Of a DNA stretch of 64,000 nt, positions 19,161 through 29,026 are shown in pieces (the stretch's first letter is position 1; each line of letters begins with the position of its first letter). Source of the stretch: Shewanella electrodiphila (GTDB lineage: Bacteria; Pseudomonadota; Gammaproteobacteria; Enterobacterales; Shewanellaceae); the NCBI RefSeq assembly GCF_023283985.1, contig NZ_JAKIKU010000001.1, positions 372,001-436,000 of the forward strand, in the 5' to 3' direction. Position numbers and translations under genes: made by a program. A model generated the notes under the pieces. That model was not told where the DNA came from. It ran no database searches and saw nothing but the letters and a program-made list of their open reading frames with translations.

Positions 19161-19937
19161 ATGTTAGTATTAGTTTCTCCTGCAAAAACATTAGATTTCG
19201 AAACCACGGCTAAAACCACGTCATTTACTCAACCCACTTTATTAGATCATAGTCAGCAATTGATTAAGGTTTGTCGTGAGCTTACACCAATGGATATTGC
19301 TTCATTAATGAAAGTAAGCGATAAAATAGCAGGCTTAAATGCGGCTAGATTCAGTGAGTGGCAACCTAATTTCACTCTTGAAAATGCGAAACAAGCCATG
19401 TTTGCTTTTAGAGGTGATGTGTATACCGGACTTGATGCCGATTCTATGTCGGAACAACAAGTTGAAAAAGCTCAAAACCATCTGCGAATCCTGTCTGGGC
19501 TTTATGGATTATTAAAGCCGCTTGATTTGATGCAAGCTTACCGCTTAGAAATGGGCACAAGTTTAACTAACCCTAAAGGCAAAAACCTCTACGCCTTTTG
19601 GGGAGATATCATAACTGATGAAATAAATGCTGCTGTTAATGAGCAAGCTGATGACATTATTGTAAATTTAGCATCGAATGAGTACTTTAAAGCGGTTAAA
19701 CCAAAGCAACTGAAGGCAAGCTTAATTACTCCAGCTTTTAAAGATTGTAAAAATGGTCAATATAAAGTCATTAGCTTTTACGCTAAAAAAGCCCGTGGTT
19801 TAATGGCGAGGTATTTGATTGATAATGACATTAACACATTAGCAGGGATCCAGAAGTTTGATGCTGATGGTTATTACTTTAGTGAAGAATTATCTACACC
19901 AGCTGCACCTGTGTTCTTACGTGAAGAAAGAACGTAA
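19161..19937 (+). CDS. yaaA: YaaA peroxide-stress protein
   Basis: 258 residues, matching E. coli YaaA (formerly DUF328) over its whole length. It shares the opening [11 protein letters not shown], then ISGL-type core segments [18 protein letters not shown] and YRLEMGTSL, and [15 protein letters not shown] near the C-terminus. In E. coli the protein is induced by OxyR and limits iron-driven DNA damage under peroxide stress; a DNA-binding cavity fold has been described. No OxyR site is evident here. It is monocistronic with a terminator 66 bp after the stop. Confidence 0.93.
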   Translation: MLVLVSPAKTLDFETTAKTTSFTQPTLLDHSQQLIKVCRELTPMDIASLMKVSDKIAGLNAARFSEWQPNFTLENAKQAMFAFRGDVYTGLDADSMSEQQVEKAQNHLRILSGLYGLLKPLDLMQAYRLEMGTSLTNPKGKNLYAFWGDIITDEINAAVNEQADDIIVNLASNEYFKAVKPKQLKASLITPAFKDCKNGQYKVISFYAKKARGLMARYLIDNDINTLAGIQKFDADGYYFSEELSTPAAPVFLREERT

Positions 19938-20002
19938 CTTCAACGATCTTGATTAAGTAAATTTATAATTAGCTATGTGTTTTGGGCTAATGTGGTGTTA
20001 AA

Positions 20003-20031
20003 CAAAAAGCAGCTAATTAGCTGCTTTTTGT
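20003..20031. terminator. Bidirectional terminator
   Basis: AAAAAGCAGCT-AATT-AGCTGCTTTTT, a perfect stem with A- and T-runs, between the convergent yaaA and M28 peptidase genes. Confidence 0.9.
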
Positions 20032-20056
20032 TTGGATGAAATAAAGCTCAGAAGGA

Positions 20057-21502
20057 CTACTTTTTATCATCTTTTTTGGCAAGTGGACGTAAATCTAATT
20101 CTGATTGCGCCATGATATAAGCAAATTGTGCATAAGCTGCAACATTTTGAGCTAGCGCCTTAGGATCAATCTTATCTAAGGTATCATTTGGCGTATGGTG
20201 ATAATCGAAGTAATCAGTACCATCTTGCCTTAGTGATGCCACTGGAACGCCCAGAGAAGGCATCATTGACACATCTGGACCACCAGTTGCTTTATTGTTA
20301 CCGAGCTTAACGCCATTGACAGTCATCCCGCTGTGCTCTACTTTTACTTGTTCAAATACAGCTGGGTTAACATTAAAGTCGATTTGATAAATCTCGCCTG
20401 CGCCAAAATCAGACTCTGCGGCAATATAGTGTGTTGTCAGTTCGTCAGCATGCTGTTTAGCGTAAGCTTTACCACCAACTAGGCCTACTTCTTCAGCCGC
20501 GTATAAAACGACTCTGATTGTTCTTGCAGGCTTGTTTGGTAAGTCTTGAATAAGTTTGGCTGCAGCAGTAACGATGGCTACACCAGCGCCATCGTCAATT
20601 GCGCCTGTGCCTTCATCCCAAGAATCTAAGTGAGCACCAATTAGCACGACTTCATCAGGCTTACTGCTTCCTGTTACCTCTGCAATGACATTGTAAGAAG
20701 TCGCGACGCCTAAGTTCTTTGAAGTGAGATTAAGTAACAGTTGAATATTGTCATCTCGTTTTAGCATGGCATTAATCATGTCGGCATCAGGTGCAGACAA
20801 CGCAGCTGCAGGTATTTTTGCTACGCCGTCTTTATATCGCATCATTCCAGTATGCGCCATGCGGTCATGATCGGTTCCTATTGAGCGAATGACGACAGCA
20901 ACAGCTCCTTTTTCGGCAGCTGCAACAGCGCCTCGTGAGCGACCTCCTACTGATTTACCGTAACCTTTGCCTGTAATGTGTCTTTCCGTCTTATGATCAA
21001 TAAAAGCAATTTTACCTTTTACGCTATCTGGATCGGCAGCTTGTAAGTCGGCGAGGGTATCGAAACGCACTATTTGCGCTTGTATCCCTGAGTCTGGTGT
21101 CGAGACGCTACCGCCTAATGCACTAATAACCAGTGGTTGCTCAAAAGGAGCGATAATAGAAGCCTTTGCACTGCCACGATACCAAGCGGGTACTTGAACA
21201 GATTCTTTATAAACTTTATCAAAACCTAATGATTCTAGTTTGTTCATAGCCCAGTTAACGGCGATGATATCTTTTTCAGAGCCCGCTAATCTAGGGCCAA
21301 CTTCCACAGTTAATGACTCAACGATGTCATAACTTAATGAAGACGACAGGGCTTTTGTCGCTAGTTGTTGACTAATTTGGTTATTCTTATTGTTCTCTAT
21401 TACCGTCTCGTTTGTTACTTGTGTATCACTTTGGTTACTTTGACAGCCTGATAATGCTGTCAAAATCATCGCGGCGCAGAGAGTCTTATTGTAGTTTTTC
21501 AT
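20057..21502 (-). CDS. Lipoprotein M28-family zinc aminopeptidase
   Basis: 481 residues. The lipobox LSGC places the acylated cysteine at residue 20, so the enzyme is an exported lipoprotein. A PA-type insert (about residues 130-260) precedes and interrupts the M28 peptidase domain, as in secreted aminopeptidases. Zinc ligands are visible in order: GAHLDSWDEG, AIDDGAGVA, AAEEVGLVG with the general-base Glu, AESDFGAG, and HHTPNDTLDKID. It probably trims peptides in the periplasm or at the cell surface. Transcribed alone, convergent with yaaA. Class is secure; specificity is unknown. Confidence 0.9.
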   Translation of the reverse strand: MKNYNKTLCAAMILTALSGCQSNQSDTQVTNETVIENNKNNQISQQLATKALSSSLSYDIVESLTVEVGPRLAGSEKDIIAVNWAMNKLESLGFDKVYKESVQVPAWYRGSAKASIIAPFEQPLVISALGGSVSTPDSGIQAQIVRFDTLADLQAADPDSVKGKIAFIDHKTERHITGKGYGKSVGGRSRGAVAAAEKGAVAVVIRSIGTDHDRMAHTGMMRYKDGVAKIPAAALSAPDADMINAMLKRDDNIQLLLNLTSKNLGVATSYNVIAEVTGSSKPDEVVLIGAHLDSWDEGTGAIDDGAGVAIVTAAAKLIQDLPNKPARTIRVVLYAAEEVGLVGGKAYAKQHADELTTHYIAAESDFGAGEIYQIDFNVNPAVFEQVKVEHSGMTVNGVKLGNNKATGGPDVSMMPSLGVPVASLRQDGTDYFDYHHTPNDTLDKIDPKALAQNVAAYAQFAYIMAQSELDLRPLAKKDDKK

Positions 21503-21637
21503 GAGTTTCCTTCATTTTTATTAGCTAAGTCTCATTTTTAAAAACAATCTACCAAAAAGTGTGCTTCATGTCGCTGCCCTATTTGTTAGGGAAGGCTATA
21601 TTAGCCATGGAGATGATTGAGGAGAACCAAGCGCGTG

Positions 21638-21934
21638 ATGAATATTGAATTAATGCAACAGCGTGCAGATCATGCTGTAGTAATGCTGAAAGCACTAGCA
21701 AATGAACGTCGTCTGTTTATTTTGTGTCATTTGCTTAATGAAGGTGAAATGTGCGTTGGTGAGATGAACAAAAAGCTAGGTCTAAGCCAGTCTGCGTTAT
21801 CGCAGCATTTAGCTTGGCTAAGAAAAGATAATCTCGTTTGTACACGTAAAGAAGCCCAAACTGTTTTCTATTCACTGAAAAGTGAAGAAGTACGTGAGTT
21901 AATCAAAGTATTGGACAACTTATATTGCCACTAG
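21638..21934 (+). CDS. hlyU: HlyU-like ArsR/SmtB family regulator
   Basis: About 98 residues. GAGGAG at 21619-21624 fits a start at the GTG (21635) or the ATG (21638); the TTG at 21617 overlaps that site and is rejected. The winged-helix core reads LKALANERRLFILCHLL, then LGLSQSALSQHLAWLRKDNLVCTRKEAQTVFY. This is almost the sequence I recall for Vibrio HlyU, which counters H-NS silencing of toxin genes and can respond to reactive sulfur or oxidant through two cysteines. Cys residues occur here at about 27, 37, 75 and 97. The metal-binding ArsR helix motif ELCVCDL is absent. Targets in this organism are unknown. Confidence 0.8.
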   Translation: MNIELMQQRADHAVVMLKALANERRLFILCHLLNEGEMCVGEMNKKLGLSQSALSQHLAWLRKDNLVCTRKEAQTVFYSLKSEEVRELIKVLDNLYCH

Positions 21935-21970
21935 TGGCTCAGTTTAAAATACTCAGATTGAACATACTCA

Positions 21971-22022
21971 AAGCGTCTTAATTATACTTACGTGATGTAA
22001 GTTATGATTAAGGCGTTTTTTT
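21971..22022 (+). terminator. Long-stem terminator after the HlyU-like gene
   Basis: Twenty-one pairs (including G-T pairs and one bulge) run from AAGCGTCTTAAT to ATTAAGGCGTTT around a GTGAT loop, followed by T-run. The stem is unusually long for a terminator. Confidence 0.82.
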
Positions 22023-22091
22023 ATGCTTAAAATTTATGATGAATAGAGAAACAGAGAGCTTGAATGCAAGGGATGGTAAATTATAGATATA

Positions 22092-22117
22092 AAAAAACCG
22101 ACCTAAGTCGGTTTTTT
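22092..22117 (-). terminator. Terminator of rpsT
   Basis: AACCGAC-CTAA-GTCGGTT stem with A- and T-runs, directly after the rpsT stop on the minus strand. Confidence 0.88.
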
Positions 22118-22135
22118 AAAAACTAAATCACAAAA

Positions 22136-22402
22136 TTAAGCAGCGATTGCTTTGATTCTTGTGTTTAGACGTGCCTTTTGACGAGCAGCTTTATTCTTGT
22201 GAATAAGGCCTTTAGTCGCCATACGGTCAACAATTGGTTGTGCTTCTGCGAATGCTTCTGTAGCCGCTTTATGGTCACCGCTCTGGATAGCAGCGATAAC
22301 ACGTTTAACGTATGTACGTAACATTGAACGACGACTAGCATTATGCTGACGACGTTTTTCAGATTGAAGCGCGCGCTTCTTTGCAGACTTGCTATTAGCC
22401 AA
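22136..22402 (-). CDS. rpsT: Ribosomal protein S20, TTG start
   Basis: 88 residues, basic and helical, of the 30S subunit protein S20. The correct start is the TTG at 22402: it gives (M)[17 protein letters not shown], the universal S20 N-terminus, and AGGAG precedes it by seven bases. The ATG-initiated 132-residue reading is an artefact. E. coli rpsT also starts with UUG, and there the weak start takes part in autogenous translational control, so the same may hold here. It is divergent from murJ, and both starts are TTG. Confidence 0.95.
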   Translation of the reverse strand: MANSKSAKKRALQSEKRRQHNASRRSMLRTYVKRVIAAIQSGDHKAATEAFAEAQPIVDRMATKGLIHKNKAARQKARLNTRIKAIAA

Positions 22403-22657
22403 GGTGCAACTCCTAAAACTGGGATTAATACTTTGAGGGCGAGGAATATGCCTGCTTTTATTCATTTTGTCAATGAATATGGCAGAAATATCCTCAAAAA
22501 GACAAATAAAACTACCTTGCTCGGTTATCTTCAACCCAACTCGTGTAAGATGTGGCGCATTCTACCAGTTCTTGTATTGCATAAACAGTATTAGAATTGA
22601 AAAATTGAGATATATCCACGTTTAATCATTCGTTAGCAAACTGCTATGGAGGGGTGT

Positions 22658-24217
22658 TTGAGTAAAAAGCTATTAAAATCAGGTGCAATTGTCAGTGTTA
22701 TGACATTAGTTTCAAGAGTATTAGGCCTGATAAGAGATGTGGTAATTGCAAACTTAATGGGCGCAGGTAGTAGTGCCGATGTGTTTATCTTTGCTAACAA
22801 GATCCCTAACTTTTTACGTCGCCTTTTTGCTGAAGGAGCTTTTGCACAGGCATTTGTGCCGGTTCTGACTGAGTATCAACAAAAAAATACCCCAGAAGAA
22901 ACACGAGAACTTTTAGCTAAAGTCGCAGGAACACTGGGGGGAATAGTCAGTGTTGTGACGTTATTAGGTGTGATTGCTTCGCCAATACTTGCGGCACTAT
23001 TTGCTGGTGGTTGGTTTTATGATTGGCTAAATGATGGGCCGAATGCTGAAAAATTTGAACTTGCAGCATTAATGCTAAAAATTACCTTTCCTTATTTATG
23101 GTTTATTACTTTTACGGCATTAGCAGGCTCGATCCTTAATACCAGAGGTAAATTTGCAGTCTCAGCTTTTACTCCAGTATTTTTAAATATCACCATTATT
23201 GTTGCAGCTCTTTATTTTGCGCCTACGATGGAGCAACCTGAGTTAGCGCTAGCATGGGGGGTATTTACTGGTGGCTTAGTGCAGTTTTTATTTCAACTGC
23301 CTTTTTTATTGCGTGAAAATGCATTAGTTAAACCTTCTTGGGGGTGGAACCATCCTGGGGTGGTAAAAATTAGAACCTTGATGATCCCAGCTTTATTTGG
23401 CGTTTCGGTTTCTCAAATAAACTTGTTATTTGATACCTTCATAGCCTCATTTTTAATGACGGGATCCATAAGTTGGTTATATTACTCAGACAGATTACTT
23501 GAATTTCCACTAGGGTTGTTTGGTATTGCCATTGCGACGGTCATTCTGCCAGCATTATCAAAAAAGCATGTTGATGCCAAAGGAAGCGGTTTTAGTGACA
23601 CCATGGACTGGGGGGTTAGAGCCATTTTATTACTTGGCGCCCCAGCGATGCTTGGGTTAATTATTTTAGCTCAGCCAATGTTAATGGTGTTATTTATGCG
23701 AGGCGCATTTTCTGTCACAGATGTAGAGATGGCATCATATAGTTTGGTTGCATACGGTTGTGGTTTGTTGAGCTTTATGATGATTAAGGTTTTAGCGCCA
23801 GGTTACTTCTCTCGTCAAGATACGAAAACACCGGTTAAATACGGCATTATCGCCATGATAAGTAATATGATATTCAATATTATTTTTGCCATTCCTTTTG
23901 GCTATGTTGGTCTTGCTATTGCCACCTCTATGTCAGCCTTACTTAATGCAAGTCTTCTATATCGTGGATTACATATCGCTGGGGTGTACAAATTTAGCCG
24001 CGCGACATTAGTGTTTTTCTTGAAAGTGGTTATCGCTACGGCGATTATGGCACTACTGCTGCTATACACATTACCTGCCCAATCGATATGGTTAGATATG
24101 CCGATGATGGTGAAGGTACTAACCTTAGTTAAATTGATCGCTTCGGGTGCAGGTGTTTATTTATTAAGCTTAGTATTGATGGGGCTGAGACCTTGGAAGA
24201 TGAAACGTCAATCATGA
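22658..24217 (+). CDS. murJ: Lipid II flippase MurJ
   Basis: 519-residue inner-membrane protein of the MOP superfamily (MurJ/MviN) with about fourteen helices. It moves lipid II from the cytoplasmic to the periplasmic face for peptidoglycan synthesis. The start is put at TTG 22658 because GGAGGGG lies just upstream and LLKSGAIVSVMTLVSRVLG then aligns with the family N-terminus. The ATG at 22646 would place the ribosome binding site inside the gene. Conserved segments include VLGLIRDVVIANLMGAG, ANKIPNFLRRLFAEGAFAQAFVP and SWLYYSDRLLEFPLGLFGIA. It is followed by ribF after 64 bp. Confidence 0.95.
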   Translation: MSKKLLKSGAIVSVMTLVSRVLGLIRDVVIANLMGAGSSADVFIFANKIPNFLRRLFAEGAFAQAFVPVLTEYQQKNTPEETRELLAKVAGTLGGIVSVVTLLGVIASPILAALFAGGWFYDWLNDGPNAEKFELAALMLKITFPYLWFITFTALAGSILNTRGKFAVSAFTPVFLNITIIVAALYFAPTMEQPELALAWGVFTGGLVQFLFQLPFLLRENALVKPSWGWNHPGVVKIRTLMIPALFGVSVSQINLLFDTFIASFLMTGSISWLYYSDRLLEFPLGLFGIAIATVILPALSKKHVDAKGSGFSDTMDWGVRAILLLGAPAMLGLIILAQPMLMVLFMRGAFSVTDVEMASYSLVAYGCGLLSFMMIKVLAPGYFSRQDTKTPVKYGIIAMISNMIFNIIFAIPFGYVGLAIATSMSALLNASLLYRGLHIAGVYKFSRATLVFFLKVVIATAIMALLLLYTLPAQSIWLDMPMMVKVLTLVKLIASGAGVYLLSLVLMGLRPWKMKRQS

Positions 24218-24281
24218 ATGCTGATTATCGAATCTATCTAGTATATAATCAGCCGATTTACAGTAGCAGTTAATTGGCGTA

Positions 24282-25217
24282 ATGGAACTAATTCGCGGTA
24301 TACACAATATTTTACCTTCGCATCATGGATGCGTGCTCACTATTGGTAACTTTGATGGTGTGCATCGTGGCCATGCGCAAGTGCTTAATAACTTAGTTAA
24401 TAAAGCAAAACACTTTCAATTGCCAGCAGTGGTTATGACGTTTGAACCTCAACCTCAAGAGCTATTTCGTCAACAAGATGCCCCAGCAAGAATTAGTTTA
24501 TTGCGTGACAAGATTAGTTTGCTTGATGAGCTGAATATTGATCGATTGCTTTGTGTTAATTTTAATAGTCATTTTGCCAATCAACCGGCTGAGCAGTTTA
24601 TTGAAGATTTGCTGGTTAAAAAGCTTGGGGTGAAATACTTAGTTGTTGGTGATGATTTTTGCTTTGGTAAAAACAGATCTGGCACCTTTGAGATGTTGCT
24701 TGAAGCGGGTAAAAAGTTCGGCTTTACGGTTGTGAGTACTCAGAGTTTTATTCTAGGCTCTATTAGAGTAAGTTCTACAGCAGTGAGGGAGCAACTTGCT
24801 TTAGGTAATCTAGAGCAAGCAAGACGATTATTAGGTCACCCCTTTGTATTAACTGGCCGTGTTGCACACGGACAAAAGTTAGGCAGAACCATAGGTTTTC
24901 CTACTGCAAATATTGCTCTAAAGCGAAAGGTTTCACCTGTTCGTGGTGTGTTTGCGGTAAAAATGTATTGGGATGACAGCGATATTTATGAAGGCGTTGC
25001 CAATGTAGGTTTTAGACCTACGGTTGATGGGCAAGTCTGTCAGTTAGAAGTCCACTTATTTGATTTCACCGGCGACTTATATAGTAAGCGTGTTGAAGTA
25101 GAACTTGTGGCAAAAATCCGTGATGAACATCCGTTCGAGTCACTGGAAGCACTAAAAAAACAAATTTTGAATGATGCAAATGAAGCAAAAGCTTTGTTTG
25201 GCAATGATGCAGGCTGA
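24282..25217 (+). CDS. ribF: Bifunctional riboflavin kinase / FAD synthetase
   Basis: 311 residues, cytoplasmic. The N-terminal adenylyltransferase domain makes FAD from FMN and ATP; it shows TIGNFDGVHRGHAQVL near residue 21 and VSSTAVREQL near residue 161. The C-terminal kinase domain makes FMN from riboflavin and has GRTIGFPTANI near residue 203 and GVANVGFRPTV. A TATAAT at 24244 just upstream suggests its own promoter. It begins the ribF-ileS-lspA-fkpB-ispH series, a conserved gammaproteobacterial order. Confidence 0.96.
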   Translation: MELIRGIHNILPSHHGCVLTIGNFDGVHRGHAQVLNNLVNKAKHFQLPAVVMTFEPQPQELFRQQDAPARISLLRDKISLLDELNIDRLLCVNFNSHFANQPAEQFIEDLLVKKLGVKYLVVGDDFCFGKNRSGTFEMLLEAGKKFGFTVVSTQSFILGSIRVSSTAVREQLALGNLEQARRLLGHPFVLTGRVAHGQKLGRTIGFPTANIALKRKVSPVRGVFAVKMYWDDSDIYEGVANVGFRPTVDGQVCQLEVHLFDFTGDLYSKRVEVELVAKIRDEHPFESLEALKKQILNDANEAKALFGNDAG

Positions 25218-25249
25218 AATAAATCAGCCCAATTAATGGTATAGGATCA

Positions 25250-28072
25250 ATGACCGACTATAAATCTACGTTGAATTTGCCGGAAACAGATTTTCCGATG
25301 CGCGGTAATCTGGCTAATCGTGAGCCAGAAATGTTAAACCGTTGGACTCAAAACGAACTTTATCAAAAGATCCGTGATAGTCGTATTGGACGCAAACCAT
25401 TCATTTTACATGATGGCCCTCCATACGCGAATGGCAATATCCATATCGGTCACTCAGTAAATAAAATTTTAAAAGACATCATCATTAAATCTAAAACGAT
25501 GGCAGGTTTTGACGCGCCATATGTTCCAGGTTGGGATTGTCATGGTCTACCTATCGAACTGATGGTAGAAAAGAAAGTCGGAAAACCTGGTCAGAAAATT
25601 TCTGCAGCAGAGTTCCGTGCTGAATGTCGTAAGTATGCAGCTAAACAAGTTGATGGTCAGCGAGATGACTTTATTCGTTTAGGTGTCTTAGGAGATTGGC
25701 ATAATCCATATCTAACAATGGATTACAGCACAGAAGCGAACATTGTTCGTTCATTATCTAAAGTCATCGATAGTGGCCATTTACACAAAGGTGTAAAGCC
25801 TGTTCATTGGTGTACTGATTGTGGTTCAGCCCTTGCTGAAGCAGAAGTAGAATACGAAGACAAAACATCGCCAGCGATTGATGTTGCATTCAATGCTGTA
25901 GATTCTGCAGCGGTTGCAGCAAAGTTTGGTGTTGAAGGTTATACCCCAACAATTTCAGCTGTTATTTGGACCACGACGCCTTGGACTATTCCAGCTAACC
26001 GCGCGTTATGTCTAAGCCCTGAGCTTGATTACAGCCTTGTTGAGTTTGTAAAAGAAGGCGTAACTAAAACTCTGATTTTAGCTGAAGTGTTAGTTGAGTC
26101 TTGTATGACTCGATTTGAAGCTGAAAGTCATACTGTTATCGGTACAGCTAAAGGCGCAGAACTTGAGCTGCTTCGTTTTAACCATCCTTTATCAGCATTT
26201 GATGTGCCAGCTATTTTAGGTGATCACGTAACAACTGAAGCAGGTACTGGTGTTGTTCATACAGCTCCTGGCCATGGTCAAGACGATTACATTGTTGGTC
26301 AAAAATACGGTTTGGAAGTTGCCAATCCAGTTGGTGACAACGGTGTATATAAAGCTGATACAGAGTTTTTTGCTGGTCAACATGTATTTAAAGCAAACAA
26401 AAGCGTAGTTGAACTTTTAGAAGAAAAAGGTCAACTATTACATCATGTGGCTTACCGTCATAGCTACCCGCATTGCTGGCGCCATAAAACACCAATTATT
26501 TTCCGTGCTACGCCGCAGTGGTTTATCTCAATGGATAACCATGGCTTACGTAAGCAAGCATTAGGCGAAATTGAGCAAACTCAATGGATCCCAGATTGGG
26601 GTCAAAGCCGTATTGAGAAAATGGTTGAGAACCGTCCTGATTGGTGTATTTCACGCCAACGTACTTGGGGCGTACCGATCACATTATTAGTTAATCGTGA
26701 AACGGATGAGTTGCATCCAGATAGCGTAGCTATTATGGAACGTGTTGCACATCGCATTGAACAAGAAGGCATCCAAGCGTGGTGGGATCTTGAAATCAGT
26801 GAGCTGATTGGCGATGAAGCTGAGCAATACCGCAAAGTGACTGATACGTTAGACGTTTGGTATGACTCTGGTTCAACGTTCTCATCAGTTGTTGCATCAC
26901 GTCCTGAATTTAACGGACATGACATTGATTTATACCTTGAAGGTAGCGATCAGCATCGTGGTTGGTTCATGTCATCGTTGATGATTTCAACTGCTATGAA
27001 TGGTAAAGCACCCTATAAACAAGTATTAACCCATGGTTTTACCGTTGATGGTAAAGGCCGCAAGATGTCGAAATCAGTTGGCAACGTCATCGCACCTTTG
27101 CAAGTTATCAACAAGCTGGGTGCTGATATCTTACGTTTATGGGTCGCTGCTACTGATTACAGTGGTGAGATGACGGTTTCTGATGAAATCCTAAATCGTA
27201 GTGCTGATTCATACCGACGTATTCGTAACACTGCTCGTTTCTTATTAGCTAACTTAAATGGCTTTAACCCAGAAACAGACATGATTGCGACTGAAGATAT
27301 GGTATCGCTTGACCGTTGGGTTGTGCGCCGCGCGGCCGCGCTTCAAAGTGAAATTATTGAAGCGTATGAGCAATATAACTTCCATTCAGTAACGCAGAAA
27401 TTAATGCAATTCTGTTCAGTTGAGTTAGGCAGCTTCTACTTAGATATCATTAAAGATCGTCAATACACAGCGAAACAAGATGGTCATGCTCGTCGTAGCT
27501 GTCAATCAGCGCTTTACCATATTGCCGAGGCGATGGTTCGCTGGATTGCACCAATCTTAAGCTTTACTGCCGATGAAATCTGGAAGTTGTTACCAGGCGA
27601 GCGCACTGAGTTTGTGTTCACTGAAGAATGGTATCAAGGTCTTGAGTCTGTCACGTTAGAAGGTGACTTAAGTGATGATTACTGGCAGCAGTTGCTTACA
27701 ATTCGTAATGAAGTGAACAAAGTACTTGAACAAGCACGTCGTGATAAGCGAATTGGTGGTTCATTAGAAGCTGAAATCACTTTATTTGCTGATGCAGATT
27801 TAGCATCGCAACTTGCCAAAGTGGCTGATGAGTTACGCTTTGTATTGCTTACATCTAAAACAGCTGTTGAAACGTTAGACGCCGCGCCAGCTGACGCAAT
27901 AGAAACCGAACTAAACTCACTGAAATTAATAGTCAATAAAAGTGACGCACAGAAGTGTGATCGCTGCTGGCACTACAGTGAAGACGTAGGAACAATCGAA
28001 GCTCATCCAACGCTATGTGGTCGTTGTGTAACCAACATTGAAGGCGATGGTGAACATCGTAACTTTGCATAA
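25250..28072 (+). CDS. ileS: Isoleucyl-tRNA synthetase
   Basis: 940-residue class I aminoacyl-tRNA synthetase that charges tRNA-Ile. The HIGH motif is in [12 protein letters not shown] near residue 66, and KMSKS is in [10 protein letters not shown] near residue 605. The editing domain, with [13 protein letters not shown] near residue 240, removes mis-activated valine. The C-terminus holds a four-cysteine zinc module (CDRCWHY ... CGRCV) as in E. coli IleS (938 residues). Ten bases separate it from lspA. Confidence 0.97.
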   Translation: MTDYKSTLNLPETDFPMRGNLANREPEMLNRWTQNELYQKIRDSRIGRKPFILHDGPPYANGNIHIGHSVNKILKDIIIKSKTMAGFDAPYVPGWDCHGLPIELMVEKKVGKPGQKISAAEFRAECRKYAAKQVDGQRDDFIRLGVLGDWHNPYLTMDYSTEANIVRSLSKVIDSGHLHKGVKPVHWCTDCGSALAEAEVEYEDKTSPAIDVAFNAVDSAAVAAKFGVEGYTPTISAVIWTTTPWTIPANRALCLSPELDYSLVEFVKEGVTKTLILAEVLVESCMTRFEAESHTVIGTAKGAELELLRFNHPLSAFDVPAILGDHVTTEAGTGVVHTAPGHGQDDYIVGQKYGLEVANPVGDNGVYKADTEFFAGQHVFKANKSVVELLEEKGQLLHHVAYRHSYPHCWRHKTPIIFRATPQWFISMDNHGLRKQALGEIEQTQWIPDWGQSRIEKMVENRPDWCISRQRTWGVPITLLVNRETDELHPDSVAIMERVAHRIEQEGIQAWWDLEISELIGDEAEQYRKVTDTLDVWYDSGSTFSSVVASRPEFNGHDIDLYLEGSDQHRGWFMSSLMISTAMNGKAPYKQVLTHGFTVDGKGRKMSKSVGNVIAPLQVINKLGADILRLWVAATDYSGEMTVSDEILNRSADSYRRIRNTARFLLANLNGFNPETDMIATEDMVSLDRWVVRRAAALQSEIIEAYEQYNFHSVTQKLMQFCSVELGSFYLDIIKDRQYTAKQDGHARRSCQSALYHIAEAMVRWIAPILSFTADEIWKLLPGERTEFVFTEEWYQGLESVTLEGDLSDDYWQQLLTIRNEVNKVLEQARRDKRIGGSLEAEITLFADADLASQLAKVADELRFVLLTSKTAVETLDAAPADAIETELNSLKLIVNKSDAQKCDRCWHYSEDVGTIEAHPTLCGRCVTNIEGDGEHRNFA

Positions 28073-28081
28073 GGACTAATA

Positions 28082-28579
28082 ATGCCTCTTACTTGGAAAG
28101 AAAGTGGCATTCGTTGGTATTGGGTAGCTGTATTGGTATTTTTTGCCGATCAGCTATCTAAGCAATGGGTGTTAGCAAACTTTGAGCTGTCTGAATCCAT
28201 ACAGCTTTTACCATTTTTCAATTTTACCTATGTTCGAAACTATGGTGCTGCATTTAGCTTTTTAAGCGAAGCGGGTGGTTGGCAGCGTTGGTTCTTTGCC
28301 ATTATTGCAATTGGTTTTAGTACGCTTCTGACTATTTGGTTACGTAAGCAGTCATCTTCGTTATGGCGTACGAATTTAGCCTATACCCTGATCATTGGTG
28401 GTGCTATTGGTAATTTGGTTGATCGTTTAATGCATGGTTATGTTGTCGATTTTATTGATTTCTATTGGAACACTAGCCATTACCCAGCGTTCAATATTGC
28501 AGATGCAGGTATTTTTATCGGTGCAGTATTGATAATTTGGGAATCATTTAAGCCTGAAGAACCTGTAAAAGAAAGTTAG
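28082..28579 (+). CDS. lspA: Lipoprotein signal peptidase (signal peptidase II)
   Basis: 165 residues, four transmembrane helices. It cleaves prolipoproteins before the lipid-modified cysteine, and would process the lipoproteins encoded elsewhere in this window (M28 peptidase, hexosaminidase). The catalytic aspartates lie in GGAIGNLVDRL and VVDFIDFYW. An early FFADQLSKQWV is also conserved. Tightly packed between ileS and fkpB. Confidence 0.96.
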   Translation: MPLTWKESGIRWYWVAVLVFFADQLSKQWVLANFELSESIQLLPFFNFTYVRNYGAAFSFLSEAGGWQRWFFAIIAIGFSTLLTIWLRKQSSSLWRTNLAYTLIIGGAIGNLVDRLMHGYVVDFIDFYWNTSHYPAFNIADAGIFIGAVLIIWESFKPEEPVKES

Positions 28580-28590
28580 GGAGAATTACT

Positions 28591-29025
28591 TTGTCAGAAC
28601 AACAAGCCTCATCTCGTTCAATTTTGTGTCATATGAATATCATTTTAGAAGATGGTTCGACAGCTGACAGCACTAAGTCATCAGGTAAGCCTGCAAGATT
28701 TAATGTTGGTGATGGTAGCTTAAGCCCAGCATTTGAAGCAGAGATAAATACTTTGCAACTAGGTGATAAACATAATTTCACCTTGGAGCCAGTAGACGCA
28801 TTTGGCGAGTCCAACCCTGATGCTATTCATCATATGGATAGAAGCCGTTTCCCTGCGGATATGGAGCTTGAACCAGGTGTAATCGTCAGTTTTGGCGGCC
28901 CAGGTGGAAGCGAAATCCCTGGCATGGTCAGAGAGATTGCTGGTGATTCAATTACTGTAGATTTAAATCACCCACTAGCAGGTCAGAAAGTGACTTTCGA
29001 ACTTGATGTGGTAGAGGTACTTTAA
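28591..29025 (+). CDS. fkpB: FKBP-type peptidyl-prolyl isomerase FkpB (SlpA)
   Basis: 144 residues from the TTG at 28591, which has AGGGAG upstream and yields the family N-terminus MSEQQASSR. The next ATG at 28633 would delete the first beta strand. FKBP features include [19 protein letters not shown] and [20 protein letters not shown]. It lacks the metal-binding tail of SlyD. Cytoplasmic prolyl isomerase with mild chaperone activity; the link to ispH in this operon is conserved but not explained biochemically. Ends one base before the ispH start codon. Confidence 0.93.
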   Translation: MSEQQASSRSILCHMNIILEDGSTADSTKSSGKPARFNVGDGSLSPAFEAEINTLQLGDKHNFTLEPVDAFGESNPDAIHHMDRSRFPADMELEPGVIVSFGGPGGSEIPGMVREIAGDSITVDLNHPLAGQKVTFELDVVEVL

Positions 29026-29026
29026 G

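Noticed and set aside
22343..22594. Plus-strand open frame antisense to the rpsT start
   Set aside because: It runs opposite the S20 N-terminus and rpsT promoter; composition follows the shadow of S20 codons.
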